A stretch of 39,454 bases of DNA. Origin: Deltaproteobacteria bacterium (GTDB lineage Bacteria; Desulfobacterota; Desulfarculia; Desulfarculales; Desulfarculaceae). Position numbers and translations under genes: made by a program. The notes below the pieces were generated by a model. It was not told the origin of the DNA, searched no databases, and saw nothing but the letters and a program-made list of their open reading frames with translations. Each line of letters begins with the position of its first letter. Position 1 is the first letter of the stretch. Location: NCBI GenBank assembly GCA_021811275.1, contig JAJZPI010000013.1:1-39454 (forward strand), written 5' to 3'. Of the stretch, positions 30,261 to 38,146 are shown piece by piece.

Positions 30261-30947
30261 TTGTCCGAGGCTAAACGAGAGGTCCGGCGGCTCTTGGAGT
30301 CGCCGGACTTTTTTTCGGCCCTGGCCTGGGTCCCGGACCGCTTGGCCGCGCTGCCGGCCAAGGCCGTCAGCCGGTCGCTCCTGGCCGCCCTCTGCGCCCC
30401 CGATCCGCTCCGGCGTCACCGGGCCGCGGAGCTGTTGGGCCTGGTCGTGGCGGAGACCGCCGGACGGGATATGGAGGCCGGCCGCGAGATAATGCGCCGG
30501 CTTCTCTGGAGCCTGAACGAGGAGTCGGGAACCATGGGCTGGGGCGCGCCCGAGGCATTGGCCGAGATCATGGCCCGGCGCCAGGGCCTGGCCTGCGAAT
30601 TCGCCCACCTTTTGGTGTGTCTGGCCACCCCCGGCCTGAACCCTCTGGACAACCCCGATCTGCTGGCGGGCGTGATTTGGGGTTTGGGGCGGTTGGCCTC
30701 GGCCCAGCCCGAGGTCGCGGCAGGCCTGGCGCTTGCGCCGGCTCTGCTGCCCTGGCTGGGCGCTCCCGCGGCGCGGCTGCGGGGCCTGGCCGCCTGGGCC
30801 CTGGGCCAGGCTTGTCCGGGTCAATGGCGGGCTCACCTGGAGGAGCTGCTTGAGGACCATAGCGAGCTGGAGCTTTATCAGAACGGTCTGATGAATCCGG
30901 TCAGCGTTTCCGCGCTGGCCAGGACGGCCCTATCGCCAAAGCCCTAG
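30261..30947 (+). CDS. DVU0298-family HEAT-repeat-like protein
   Basis: About 228 residues, all helical and Leu/Ala-rich. It begins LSEAKREVRRLLESPDFFSALAWVP and has HEAT-like pairs (LLAALCAPDPLRRHRAAELLGLVVAE, EALAEIMARRQGLACEFAHLLV), with WGLGRLASAQPEVA and LRGLAAWALGQACPG. This matches the unnamed DVU0298 group of sulfate reducers. The TTG at 30261 is the only reasonable start, without a good ribosome site; it lies 20 nt after roo and may depend on coupling. Function unknown; HEAT domains usually bind proteins. Confidence 0.75.
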   Translation: MSEAKREVRRLLESPDFFSALAWVPDRLAALPAKAVSRSLLAALCAPDPLRRHRAAELLGLVVAETAGRDMEAGREIMRRLLWSLNEESGTMGWGAPEALAEIMARRQGLACEFAHLLVCLATPGLNPLDNPDLLAGVIWGLGRLASAQPEVAAGLALAPALLPWLGAPAARLRGLAAWALGQACPGQWRAHLEELLEDHSELELYQNGLMNPVSVSALARTALSPKP

Positions 30948-30974
30948 ACCGGCGTCTAAGGCTGCGGCCAAGGC

Positions 30975-31775
30975 TCATCGCCCGTGGGTCCGGGCGATCT
31001 TCTCGAACATGGTCACCAACCCCACGCCCAGGGTGTAAATGGACTCAATGCCCAGGTTGTCCTCGGCGGTGGCGTCGAAGAACATGTTCAGCGAGGAGTC
31101 CATGCCGTCCTCGGGTTTCCAGTAGCAGAGTAGGATGGGTACCTTGGGCAGGGGGTGGATGACAACCGCGATGTCGGAGTCGAACTGCTCGGGCGCGGTC
31201 CGGCCGTCGAATACCTCCACGATGAGTTCGAACAGGGCTGTGTAGTGGTCGATGACCTTCTTGAGAGGGGCCTCGCAGCGGTGGCTGAAAAAGCGTCCCC
31301 AGTCCGCCCCGCCCGGCAGGTCGCGCAGGGGGACCCATTGCCCCCGCGGCTCCAGCCCGGCCCCGCGCAGGACATAGCTCAGGATAGGCAAGGAGACCCA
31401 GGAATTGACGTGGCAGCTGGAGATGAGGCCGTCCGTCCCAAGGCTGAACTCCTTGCCCAGGCAAGGGATGATAAGCCGGCCCTGACGCATTGTAAGGCCG
31501 AGGCGACGTGCCGACTCGGCCAGATCCCCACGGCGCGCCTCGTCCTGCAATACCCGCAAGGTTCCTTGAATATCTTCGGTGGGATCGGTCCCGCGCGAGC
31601 CGGACCTCCGGACCTCGGCCTTTTGGGCGTCGGGCACATATGGGCAGTCGCCCAGGCTCATTTGACCCTGCATTACCGCCACGGCGAAGGCCAGGCAGGA
31701 GGCCTGCCCGCACTCGCGGCAGTTGGTCTTGGGAAGCAGCTTGTAGATTTCCAGGTGATTGCCGAGCGCCGTCAT
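30975..31775 (-). CDS. DUF3786 protein with N-terminal Fe-S domain
   Basis: 266 residues. The N-terminus YKLLPKTNCRECGQASCLAFAVAVMQGQMSLGDCP carries CxxC-x4-C plus a later Cys, the four-cysteine [4Fe-4S] domain (FeS family) also found in corrinoid Fe-S proteins. DUF3786 follows: LGKEFSLGTDGLISS, WVSLPILSYVLRGAGLEPRG, WVPLRDLPGGADWGRFFSHRCEAPL and VVIHPLPKVPILLCYWKPEDGMDSSLNMFFD. Found mostly in anaerobes; function unknown. ATG with GGAGG 8 nt upstream. A promoter at 31813-31840 would make it independent of the regulator just upstream. Confidence 0.85.
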   Translation of the reverse strand: MTALGNHLEIYKLLPKTNCRECGQASCLAFAVAVMQGQMSLGDCPYVPDAQKAEVRRSGSRGTDPTEDIQGTLRVLQDEARRGDLAESARRLGLTMRQGRLIIPCLGKEFSLGTDGLISSCHVNSWVSLPILSYVLRGAGLEPRGQWVPLRDLPGGADWGRFFSHRCEAPLKKVIDHYTALFELIVEVFDGRTAPEQFDSDIAVVIHPLPKVPILLCYWKPEDGMDSSLNMFFDATAEDNLGIESIYTLGVGLVTMFEKIARTHGR

Positions 31776-31812
31776 GCCGATGCCCTCCGGTTGAGGTTGT
31801 CCGCCGCTGGTG

Positions 31813-31840
31813 ATGCTAGCAAGGCGGGAGAGGGAGTAAA
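31813..31840 (-). promoter_or_regulatory. Candidate promoter of the DUF3786 gene
   Basis: Minus strand: TTTACT (31840-31835), 16-bp spacer, TAGCAT (31818-31813). Moderate match. Confidence 0.35.
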
Positions 31841-31881
31841 TCCCCCATTCGGGCCATGGTCCGGGGCATCGACAAACCTCT

Positions 31882-32589
31882 CTAGACCAGTCCGTTGCGG
31901 GCGGCCCAGACTGCGGCCTGGGCGCGGTCGTTGACCACCAGTTTGGCGAAGATGTTGTCCACGTGGCGTTTGACGGTGTGGGGGCTCAGGTCCAGCACTC
32001 CGGCGATTTGGGGATTGCTTAGTCCCTGAGCCAGCAGGCGCAGGATCTCCAGCTCGCGGGCGGTGAGGCCTCGGCCCGGGCGGGCCTGGAAGGGCAGGTC
32101 GTCCAGACGCAGGCGGTTCATCTCCGCCAGCGAGCGCTCCAAGGCTTCGCGCCGGCGGTTTTGGCGGGTCTGGCTTTGCTTGCGCAGGGAAATGTCGAAG
32201 CTGATGCGGGCCACCAGGGCCACCCGGCCGCCGCCGTCGTAGATTGGATAGGCTCGTGCCTCGCGCCAAAGCACCCGGCCGTCCGGCTGCACGATCTGGC
32301 GCTCCACCACCTGGGGCCGGCCGTTGGCCAAAACAGGACGAACCGGGCAGCCCGGATCGCAGACCCGGTCCCGGCCGGCGAAGACCTTGTAGCAGAATTC
32401 TCCGGCCAAATCGCGGCCGGCATCCACGCCTGCGGAGGGCAGCAGCGGCTCCTGAGCCCAGACCACCCGGTAGGAAGGATCGACCACCACCAGGGAGTCG
32501 CCCAGGCTGGCCAGAATGTCCCATGCCGACCAGTTGTAAGGAACCTGACCAACTCCCCGATGCGCGCCTGTTTCCTTCATGGTTTTCAT
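31882..32589 (-). CDS. PAS-domain LuxR-type regulator with a cysteine cluster
   Basis: 235 residues. PAS domain about 25-135 (WDILASLGDSLVVVDPSYRVVWAQE, then RQIVQPDGRVLWREARAYPIYDGGGRVALVARISFDIS). Inside it, FCYKVFAGRDRVCDPGCPVRPV has Cys in a C-x10-C-x3-C pattern, seen in a group of PAS sensors in sulfate reducers and plausibly binding a metal or redox cofactor. The C-terminus is a LuxR helix-turn-helix (LTARELEILRLLAQGLSNPQIAGVLDLSPHTVKRHVDNIFAKL). One-component regulator: no receiver domain. Of two close ATGs, 32589 has AAGG 8 nt upstream. Divergent from the signal peptidase pair. Confidence 0.87.
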   Translation of the reverse strand: MKTMKETGAHRGVGQVPYNWSAWDILASLGDSLVVVDPSYRVVWAQEPLLPSAGVDAGRDLAGEFCYKVFAGRDRVCDPGCPVRPVLANGRPQVVERQIVQPDGRVLWREARAYPIYDGGGRVALVARISFDISLRKQSQTRQNRRREALERSLAEMNRLRLDDLPFQARPGRGLTARELEILRLLAQGLSNPQIAGVLDLSPHTVKRHVDNIFAKLVVNDRAQAAVWAARNGLV

Positions 32590-32619
32590 CCAAGATGCCT
32601 TTCGCCTGATGAAGACCAA

Positions 32620-32648
32620 AGTTAACGCCTTTTGGGGGCTGGAGTCCA
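32620..32648 (-). promoter_or_regulatory. Candidate promoter of the PAS-LuxR gene
   Basis: Minus strand: TGGACT (32648-32643), 17-bp spacer, TTAACT (32625-32620). -35 is 4/6. Confidence 0.4.
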
Positions 32649-32684
32649 GTCCGAGACGGGGTGAGTGGCCCGGCCAACCGGGGG

Positions 32685-32713
32685 TTTACAGGCCCGTTTA
32701 ACGACAGTATGCT
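32685..32713 (+). promoter_or_regulatory. Predicted promoter of the signal peptidase pair
   Basis: TTTACA (32685-32690), 17-bp spacer, TATGCT (32708-32713). Predicted start near 32720, about 42 nt before the TTG start. Confidence 0.5.
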
Positions 32714-32761
32714 TGCCTCTGATCGTTTTTTTATCAATGCCACGGCAAGCGGAGAAAATCA

Positions 32762-33409
32762 TTGTTGTTCAGGCGCGACGAGGAGCCCAAGAGCAAGTCC
32801 ACCCTGCGCGAGTATCTGGAGGCCCTGGCCTGGGCCGTGGTGCTGGCGCTGGTGATCCGCACCTGGGCCTTCCAGGCGTTCAAGATCCCCTCCGGCTCCA
32901 TGAAGCCCACCCTGCTGGTGGGCGACCATCTGCTGGTGAGCAAATCCTCCTACGGGGTGAAGCTGCCCTTCAGCGACAGGGTGATCATCCCCCTGGGCCA
33001 TCCCCAGCGCGGCGACATCATCGTCTTCCGTTTTCCCGAGGACCGGGACAAGGACTTCATCAAGCGGGTGATCGGCCTGCCTGGCGACAAGGTCGAGGTG
33101 CGCAACAAGGCGGTCTACATCAACGGCGAGCCCTTGCAGGACCCCTGGGGAACCTATTCCGACCGCATCATCCTGCCGCCGGGCATCCAGCCCCGCGACA
33201 ACTTCGGACCGGTGGAGATCCCGCCCGAGCACTACTTCGTCATGGGCGACAACCGCGACCAGTCCTACGACTCCCGCTTCTGGTTCGGGGGCAAGGGCGG
33301 CTTCGTGCCCAGCAAGGACATCCTGGGCAAGGCCATCATCATCTACTGGTCCTGGGAGGAAGACTCCTTCGGGGTGCGCTGGTCGCGCCTGCTGCACGTC
33401 ATAGAGTGA
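32762..33409 (+). CDS. lepB: Signal peptidase I, first of two tandem copies
   Basis: Cleaves Sec and Tat signal peptides at the outer face of the inner membrane. 215 residues: one anchor (LAWAVVLALVIRTWAFQAF), nucleophile Ser46 in KIPSGSMKPTL, general-base Lys101 in FIKRVIGLPGD, and the conserved GDNRDQSYDSRFWG-like region. The start is a TTG at 32762 with GGAG 7 nt upstream. Followed after 17 nt by a second copy. Confidence 0.94.
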   Translation: MLFRRDEEPKSKSTLREYLEALAWAVVLALVIRTWAFQAFKIPSGSMKPTLLVGDHLLVSKSSYGVKLPFSDRVIIPLGHPQRGDIIVFRFPEDRDKDFIKRVIGLPGDKVEVRNKAVYINGEPLQDPWGTYSDRIILPPGIQPRDNFGPVEIPPEHYFVMGDNRDQSYDSRFWFGGKGGFVPSKDILGKAIIIYWSWEEDSFGVRWSRLLHVIE

Positions 33410-33426
33410 GGGGAGGCCGCACCGCC

Positions 33427-34122
33427 ATGGCCAAAAAACCACGCGCCCCCAGCGCGGACAAACCCGCCAAGTCCCCGGCGCGCAACCTGCTCGAGAGCCT
33501 GGGGCTGGCCTTTTGCTTCTACCTGATCGTGGCCAATTACGCCGTGGCCGCCTACGAGATTCCCAGCGGGTCCATGCTGCCCACCCTGCGCATCGGCGAC
33601 CGGGTGCTGGTCAGCCGCTCCAGCTATGACCTGAACTTTCTGCCGGGCCGGGCGCGGATTGGCTCGGCGGACCTGGACAACCCGCTGGGCAAAGTGTCCC
33701 TGACCCGCCTGAGCGACCCGCAAAGGGGAGAGATCATCGTCTTCCATCTGCCGGCGTTGGGCCCCGACAATCTCATCAAGCGGGTCATCGCCTTGCCCGG
33801 AGAGACCGTCCAGGTGCTCGAGGGCAGGGTTTACATCGATGGCAAGGCGCTGGCCGACCCCTGGACCCATGACCAGCCCGGACGCCCGCTGCCCGCCGAC
33901 TTCGGACCGGCGCGGGTTCCCCCGGACCAGTACTTCGTCATGGGCGACAACCGCGGCAATTCCTACGATTCGCGCTTCTGGTTTGGGGGCAAAGGCGGCT
34001 TTGTGCCTCGCGAGAGCATCCTTGGACGCGCCGTGGCCATCTATTGGCCGGGGGAGGAATCGCAGGGCGGGATTGAAGAGGGCCGGAATCGCTGGTCACA
34101 CCTGGGGCTCTTGACCCCCTAG
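33427..34122 (+). CDS. Signal peptidase I, second tandem copy
   Basis: 231 residues, with all catalytic parts: one anchor (LLESLGLAFCFYLIVANYAVAAY), nucleophile Ser49 in EIPSGSMLPTL, Lys118 in LIKRVIALPGE, and GDNRGNSYDSRFW. It is more diverged than the first copy, with an insertion (RARIGSADLDNPLGKVSL) and a shorter anchor pattern, so it may have a different substrate preference. GGGGAGG lies about 10 nt before the ATG. Its TAG shares CTAG (34119-34122) with the convergent amidohydrolase stop. Confidence 0.92.
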   Translation: MAKKPRAPSADKPAKSPARNLLESLGLAFCFYLIVANYAVAAYEIPSGSMLPTLRIGDRVLVSRSSYDLNFLPGRARIGSADLDNPLGKVSLTRLSDPQRGEIIVFHLPALGPDNLIKRVIALPGETVQVLEGRVYIDGKALADPWTHDQPGRPLPADFGPARVPPDQYFVMGDNRGNSYDSRFWFGGKGGFVPRESILGRAVAIYWPGEESQGGIEEGRNRWSHLGLLTP

Positions 34123-35318
34123 CTCCCCGTCAAGCCGCGCGGCGCGCTGGCCAGGCCGCCGCCCACCACCGCCTCCAGTACCTCGCGCCGTCCCATTCTG
34201 GTCAGGGGCGCGAAGGCCAGGGGACCTGCGGCGCCGCTCAGCAGGCCACCGAAGCGCCCCTCCAGGCCCAGGGCCCTCGCTCCGCCCAGGGTGGCCATGG
34301 TCAGGATGTCCTCGGGACGCAGGCCCGGCTCGGCCGCCCGCAGGGCCGCCATCTCCGCCCACAGCGAAAGATCGGGGGCCGAGGCCAGGGAGTCGGTGCC
34401 CAGGGCCAGGTTCACCCCGGCTTTGATGAGCTGCCAGACCGGCGCTATGGCCCCGGTCAGCCCCAGGTTTGAGCGCGGGCAGAGGCAGAGCGAGGCCCCG
34501 CTGGCCGCCAGCATGCGCACCTCCTCCTGGCTCAGCTGCACCCCGTGCACCACCAGGGTGTGGCGGTTCAGGACGCCCATGGCTTCGAGGTGCCAGACCG
34601 GCCGCAGCCCGGAAAGGTCCAGGGCCTGGCGGGCCAGCCCACGCGCCAGCAGGAACTCCTCCAGGCGTGCGCCCTCGCGGCCGTAGCCCAGCATGAACTC
34701 CACCTCGGCCTGGCTTTCGGCGGCATGGATGCAAAAGGGCAGGCCGCCGGCCCGGGCCTTCAAGGCCCGTAGACGAGGGGATGGCACAGAGTAGGGGGCG
34801 TGGGCCGCCACCCCGAAGCCGCGCAGGATGCCGTCGCTCCAATCCATGGCCGCCGGAGGCGGCTCGACCTTGCGCTCGCCCAGGGCCTCGAAGAAGCTAA
34901 CCGCCGAGAGGCCTGCCTCGGCCAGGAGCGCCTGGGCCCGGCCGGTGTTGGTTATGTCGGCCACGCAGGCCACGCCCATGGCGGCCAGCTCGACGGCGGC
35001 GCGGGCGGCGGCGCGGGCGGCCAAGTCCTTGTCGTGGCCGGGGCGGGCCTGGACCAACTGTTCGAGCCAGCCCACGAAGTCCTGCCTGGGCGGAACCGCG
35101 CCGGCCAGGAAGGAAAGCTCCAGGTGGGTGTGGGCGTTAACCAGGCCGGGCATGAGAAGCCCCTCTTCCAGGTCGAGGGTGGGCACCCCGGCGCGGGGCC
35201 GGGGCGCGACCTCGACGATGCTCCCCTGGCGCAGGATAACCGACGCGCCCTCGGAAAGCCCCTGGCGGGGGTCCCAGACCCAGCGGGCGGTGTATTGCAT
35301 GGCTCGATCTTCGGACAT
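34119..35318 (-). CDS. Amidohydrolase-family deaminase (aminodeoxyfutalosine / adenosine-derivative deaminase type)
   Basis: 399 residues of the metal-dependent amidohydrolase superfamily. Metal ligands: NAHTHLELSF (HxH), HAAESQAEVEF, VVHGVQLS and GTDSLASAP. Substrate-region GFGVAAHAPYSVPS and LCPRSNLGLTG match the group with aminodeoxyfutalosine deaminase (MqnX, futalosine menaquinone route) and S-adenosylhomocysteine deaminases, which sequence alone does not separate. ATG 35318 was chosen over 35300; neither has a good ribosome site. A promoter at 35348-35375 leaves a 23-nt leader. The gene ends in the CTAG shared with the second signal peptidase. Confidence 0.85.
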   Translation of the reverse strand: MSEDRAMQYTARWVWDPRQGLSEGASVILRQGSIVEVAPRPRAGVPTLDLEEGLLMPGLVNAHTHLELSFLAGAVPPRQDFVGWLEQLVQARPGHDKDLAARAAARAAVELAAMGVACVADITNTGRAQALLAEAGLSAVSFFEALGERKVEPPPAAMDWSDGILRGFGVAAHAPYSVPSPRLRALKARAGGLPFCIHAAESQAEVEFMLGYGREGARLEEFLLARGLARQALDLSGLRPVWHLEAMGVLNRHTLVVHGVQLSQEEVRMLAASGASLCLCPRSNLGLTGAIAPVWQLIKAGVNLALGTDSLASAPDLSLWAEMAALRAAEPGLRPEDILTMATLGGARALGLEGRFGGLLSGAAGPLAFAPLTRMGRREVLEAVVGGGLASAPRGLTGS

Positions 35319-35347
35319 GAGGCTGGCCGTTCCCTTCGTGGCCAGAA

Positions 35348-35375
35348 ATTTTACCGCATGTAAGCGTGGTAACAA
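35348..35375 (-). promoter_or_regulatory. Predicted promoter of the amidohydrolase gene
   Basis: Minus strand: TTGTTA (35375-35370), 16-bp spacer, TAAAAT (35353-35348). Confidence 0.5.
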
Positions 35376-35492
35376 GGGTGGCGCCGGCCTCGACCTGCGG
35401 AAACGGAGCCTGCCAGGGGCTCCCGCGCTAAAAAATGAATGAGATGCAATGGCGTTCGCCGGAGCTGGGCGCCCTGGCCACCGCGCTGGCTA

Positions 35493-35537
35493 ATACAACT
35501 AAGCGTTCAAAGGATAACTTTGAACGCTTAGTTGTAT
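35493..35537. repeat. 20-bp perfect inverted repeat with 5-nt loop (H1)
   Basis: Arms 35493-35512 and 35518-35537, all 20 pairs matching, loop GATAA. The core AAGCGTTCAAA resembles AAGCATTCAAA in H5, so the two hairpins look related. Confidence 0.85.
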
Positions 35538-35587
35538 GCGGGCCAAAGCTCACCTCAGCCAACAAGTAGGCTGGGGATCCCGGGGAT

Positions 35588-35619
35588 GGCCTCCCGGATG
35601 CGCAAGCATCCGGGAGGCC
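35588..35619. repeat. 14-bp perfect hairpin with GCAA tetraloop (H3)
   Basis: Arms 35588-35601 and 35606-35619. On the plus strand the loop GCAA belongs to the stable GNRA class. Its last four bases also pair in H4. Confidence 0.85.
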
Positions 35620-35650
35620 GGGCAAAACCACGCTTTGGCCCGGCCGGCAA

Positions 35651-35680
35651 GCATTCAAAACCAGGGATGGCTTTGAATGC
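35651..35680. repeat. 9-bp hairpin related to H1 (H5)
   Basis: GCATTCAAA (35651-35659) and TTTGAATGC (35672-35680), with CC/GG pairs further in. Nine of its bases differ from H1 mainly by one G-to-A change with the matching change on the other arm. Confidence 0.75.
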
Positions 35681-35710
35681 CACTTGGTGTTAATTTTTGC
35701 GCCTTGCGCT

Positions 35711-37264
35711 TCAGGCGCCTCCGCGCAGGGGATTAATGGAAAGCTCATAGCTTACCGAGCCAGTTTCACGGCAGGTTATGGCCGTCTCCCGGATCGACAA
35801 GGCGCCGCTGTCGCGTTCCAGGGTGAGCGAGCTGTTGGGTCCGAGGATTTCGGTGCCCGCCTCGGCCAGGGCCAGCACATCCAGCCAGACGTTGCCCTTG
35901 GGAAGCAGGGACTTCAGGTCGGCCAGCAGGTCGCTCATGCGCTCGGCCGAGTAGGTGTTATCGGCCAGCTTGGCTTCGCCTTCCTGTATGCCTTGCTTCA
36001 ACGACTTGTAGAGGGGGGCGATCATGTTGGCCTGGGCCAGCAGGTTGTCGTAGTTGCCGTTTTGTTCGGGGTCCTTCAGCTTGGCCAGGGCCTCGCGCAG
36101 TTCCCTTTCGGTGGAGGCAAGCTCACTCTTGTCGGCCTCCAGCCCGGCCTGGAGGTTCTTGCACTCTTCGGTTAGGTGTTCGACCTTGCGCTGGATGGCG
36201 AAGATGTTTTCCTTGAACTCGGGCCGGGCGTCCAGACGCAGCACCGTCGGCCCGCCCGAACTCATGATCTTGGAGGCCTTCACGCCGCGCATGGCCGCGA
36301 TTTGGCAAGTGATGATGCGCCCGCCCTCGGCGGTGACCGTCACCTTGCCGTTGCACGCGATCTTGGAGTTGACGATCTCGTTGTGCACCGTCAGGTTGCC
36401 GTCGCAGGCCATGTCTGCCTGGTTGACGAACATGGCCGAGACCATGCCCCCAGCCTTCACCGTGGCCCCCAGGATGCCGCCGCGGATGTGCACCGAGCCG
36501 GTGGTCTCCACCTGGCTGCCCGGCTCCAGGGCCTCCGCCTCAAGGGAGAATGCCTGCACCCTGAACCCCTGAAGGACCTTGCCGACCACCTTGACCGCGC
36601 CGGGGAAGTTGATGTTGCCCACGCTGAAGTCCAGATCCCCTCGAACGATGTACACCTCCTTGATCTCGAATTTGTCCTCCTGCTCGCGCACCACCATGCC
36701 GCCCGTGGCCGCCACGGCCAGACGGCCGTTGTTTATGATGGCGACACCCTTGCCCTGGCGCAGGCGCAAGATTCGGGGTGGACGCGGCACCAGGACCGCG
36801 CCCAGGACGTTGCGCCCGGACAGGCCCGGCTCCTCGGGATAGAGGGTGGCGATGGGCGTGTTCTTGCGGACAACCGGTATGCCGCCCCGGTCGCGAAAAT
36901 CCATCTTGTACTCTTCCACCAAGGCCTTGGGGCGGATGTCGCTCAAGGTGGTCATGACCTCGATGCGGGCGTCGCGGCCGAGCTGGGGAGGGGTGGCTTG
37001 GGCGATGAGCAGGTTCTTGACCTCCTCGCCGCGGCAAAGCCGGTCGATGGCCTCCCGCACCTCGGTGAGGAAAAGGCCGTGCCGGATCCCCCTCTCGCGA
37101 ATGGCCTGGGTGATGGCGTTTTGCACCTGGAAGCGATCCACGTTGTTTCCGGCCTGGCCGGATATGAATGCCTGCATGCCATCCGGGGAAACATCGGCCC
37201 AGACGATCACGTAGCCTTCGGTGAGCTGGGTTTGGTTCTCTTGGGGTGGGGCTAGATTGGGCAT
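35711..37264 (-). CDS. fapA: FapA / DUF342-family polymer-forming protein
   Basis: 517 residues. The DUF342 core (about 130-370) contains ARIEVMTTLSDIRPKALVEEYKMDFRDRGGIPVVRKNTPIATLYPEEPGLSGRNVLG in short blocks, then a right-handed beta-helix pattern (VEAEALEPGSQVETTGSVHIRGGILGATVKAGGMV-like repeats, GNLTVHNEIVNSKIACNGKVTV). Residues 390-450 form a coiled coil (RKVEHLTEECKNLQAGLEADKSELASTERELREAL). FapA in Vibrio links glucose signalling to flagellum and adhesion control; most members are uncharacterised. ATG 37264 is the most likely start; the frame is open to 37387 with a disordered Pro-rich extension. Confidence 0.85.
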   Translation of the reverse strand: MPNLAPPQENQTQLTEGYVIVWADVSPDGMQAFISGQAGNNVDRFQVQNAITQAIRERGIRHGLFLTEVREAIDRLCRGEEVKNLLIAQATPPQLGRDARIEVMTTLSDIRPKALVEEYKMDFRDRGGIPVVRKNTPIATLYPEEPGLSGRNVLGAVLVPRPPRILRLRQGKGVAIINNGRLAVAATGGMVVREQEDKFEIKEVYIVRGDLDFSVGNINFPGAVKVVGKVLQGFRVQAFSLEAEALEPGSQVETTGSVHIRGGILGATVKAGGMVSAMFVNQADMACDGNLTVHNEIVNSKIACNGKVTVTAEGGRIITCQIAAMRGVKASKIMSSGGPTVLRLDARPEFKENIFAIQRKVEHLTEECKNLQAGLEADKSELASTERELREALAKLKDPEQNGNYDNLLAQANMIAPLYKSLKQGIQEGEAKLADNTYSAERMSDLLADLKSLLPKGNVWLDVLALAEAGTEILGPNSSLTLERDSGALSIRETAITCRETGSVSYELSINPLRGGA

Positions 37265-37816
37265 GGGGCGCTCATCCCGATGGAGTGGAATCGGCTCCCG
37301 CAGCGTGGGCGGGAGCGGCGGGTTTGACGCGGAAAGCCCGGCGCTTGAGCCTTGGGGAACCACACGCCGGGAACGGCTGGTTGTCATAAGAGGGCAAGGT
37401 GCGGGGCCGGTCTTGGTGGGGCAGGCTGGAACAAGACCACGCTGGCCGATAAGCGATCGGGCTAAAGACGCGGGCCGTGGCCGCGCAGTGGGATGATGGG
37501 GGCAGGCTCATTGACCGGTCTGACTTGGGTAGATGCCTAGTAACGCCTCTGGCGGTCATCTGCGCGGCTATCGGGGGGAATCAATGATGAAGTGCAGACA
37601 ACCCAAACATATGTGAACTTGTATCGGAAGCGCAAGAAAAAAACAATGGTCAGTGGCAGATGAGCCATCTTTAGGCCCGCCAGGCGCAGGGCGGCCGCTG
37701 GCGGCGCAGAAACCTCCGTCTGCCCCGGTTGCCGGTCGGATTGGCTTTCCGATCTTGGGTTGCCCGGACAACTGCCTGGCAAGCACAGACGACAACAAAT
37801 GCGGCGTTTTCAGATC
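37265..37816. other. 552-bp interval without a recognised gene, fapA upstream region
   Basis: No conserved protein is visible on either strand. A weak promoter for fapA could be TTGCGC (37635-37630), 18-bp spacer, TATGTT (37611-37606) on the minus strand, leaving a long leader of about 335 nt. Base composition drops in GC from about 37600 towards the insertion sequences. I see no repeat or RNA structure worth naming. Confidence 0.4.
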
Positions 37817-38146
37817 TGATCCTGCCCAGGTTTTGCGGACACCTTGGTAAGCGAGTAAATTTCGCTGGAGAGGTGATCCATGATCAAACAGAGAAATGGA
37901 CAGCCGGTGCCCCGTCGGCGTCACTCGGCGGAGTTCAAGGTGGAAGCCCTGGGTCTGGCCGAGCGGGTAGGCGTAGCCAGCGCGGCCCAGCAATTGGGGC
38001 TTCATGAATCCCAGTTGTACGACTGGCGCAAGAAGGCCCGTTACGAGTCAGGCCGCAGTGAGCTGGAAAAGGAGCTTGCCGCCGAGAATGCGCGTTTGAA
38101 GCGGCGGGTGGCCGAGCAAGCCGAGGAGCTGGCCATCTTAAAAAAA
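37817..38146 (+). mobile_element. Left fragment of an IS3-family element
   Basis: Begins about 37817 with TGATCCTGCCCAGG followed by TTTTGCGGACACC, a left terminal repeat of the kind seen in IS3-family elements, and contains orfA. It is cut by an IS110/IS1111-type insertion near 38146; no orfB is present within the window. The exact left end is estimated. Confidence 0.6.

Larger units (their letters stand above)
35376..35710. other. Gene-free structured region: cluster of five hairpins
   Basis: No gene is supported in these 335 bp. Five stem-loops lie within 190 bp: H1 35493-35537 (20-bp perfect stem), H2 35554-35575 (7 bp, one G-U), H3 35588-35619 (14-bp perfect stem, GCAA loop), H4 35616-35645 (11 bp with a bulge, sharing GGCC with H3, so the two are exclusive), H5 35651-35680 (9 bp plus inner pairs). 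None is followed by a U-run on either strand, so ordinary terminators are unlikely. It may encode a small structured RNA, a recombination or regulatory site, or an old mobile element. No function is known to me. Confidence 0.6.

Noticed and set aside
28661-30361. 566-codon open frame on the minus strand
   Set aside because: Antisense to desulfoferrodoxin, rubredoxin and ROO, whose metal motifs are intact. No domain seen.
35493-35537. H1 as an intrinsic terminator for fapA or the amidohydrolase
   Set aside because: No U-run follows on either strand, and it lies over 170 bp from the end of fapA.
35699-35718. GCGCCT/AGGCGC hairpin at the fapA stop as terminator
   Set aside because: On the minus strand it is followed by an A-run, not a U-run; orientation is wrong for fapA.
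36176-37255. 359-codon plus-strand frame over fapA
   Set aside because: Antisense to a well-supported DUF342 protein; no ribosome site and no domain.
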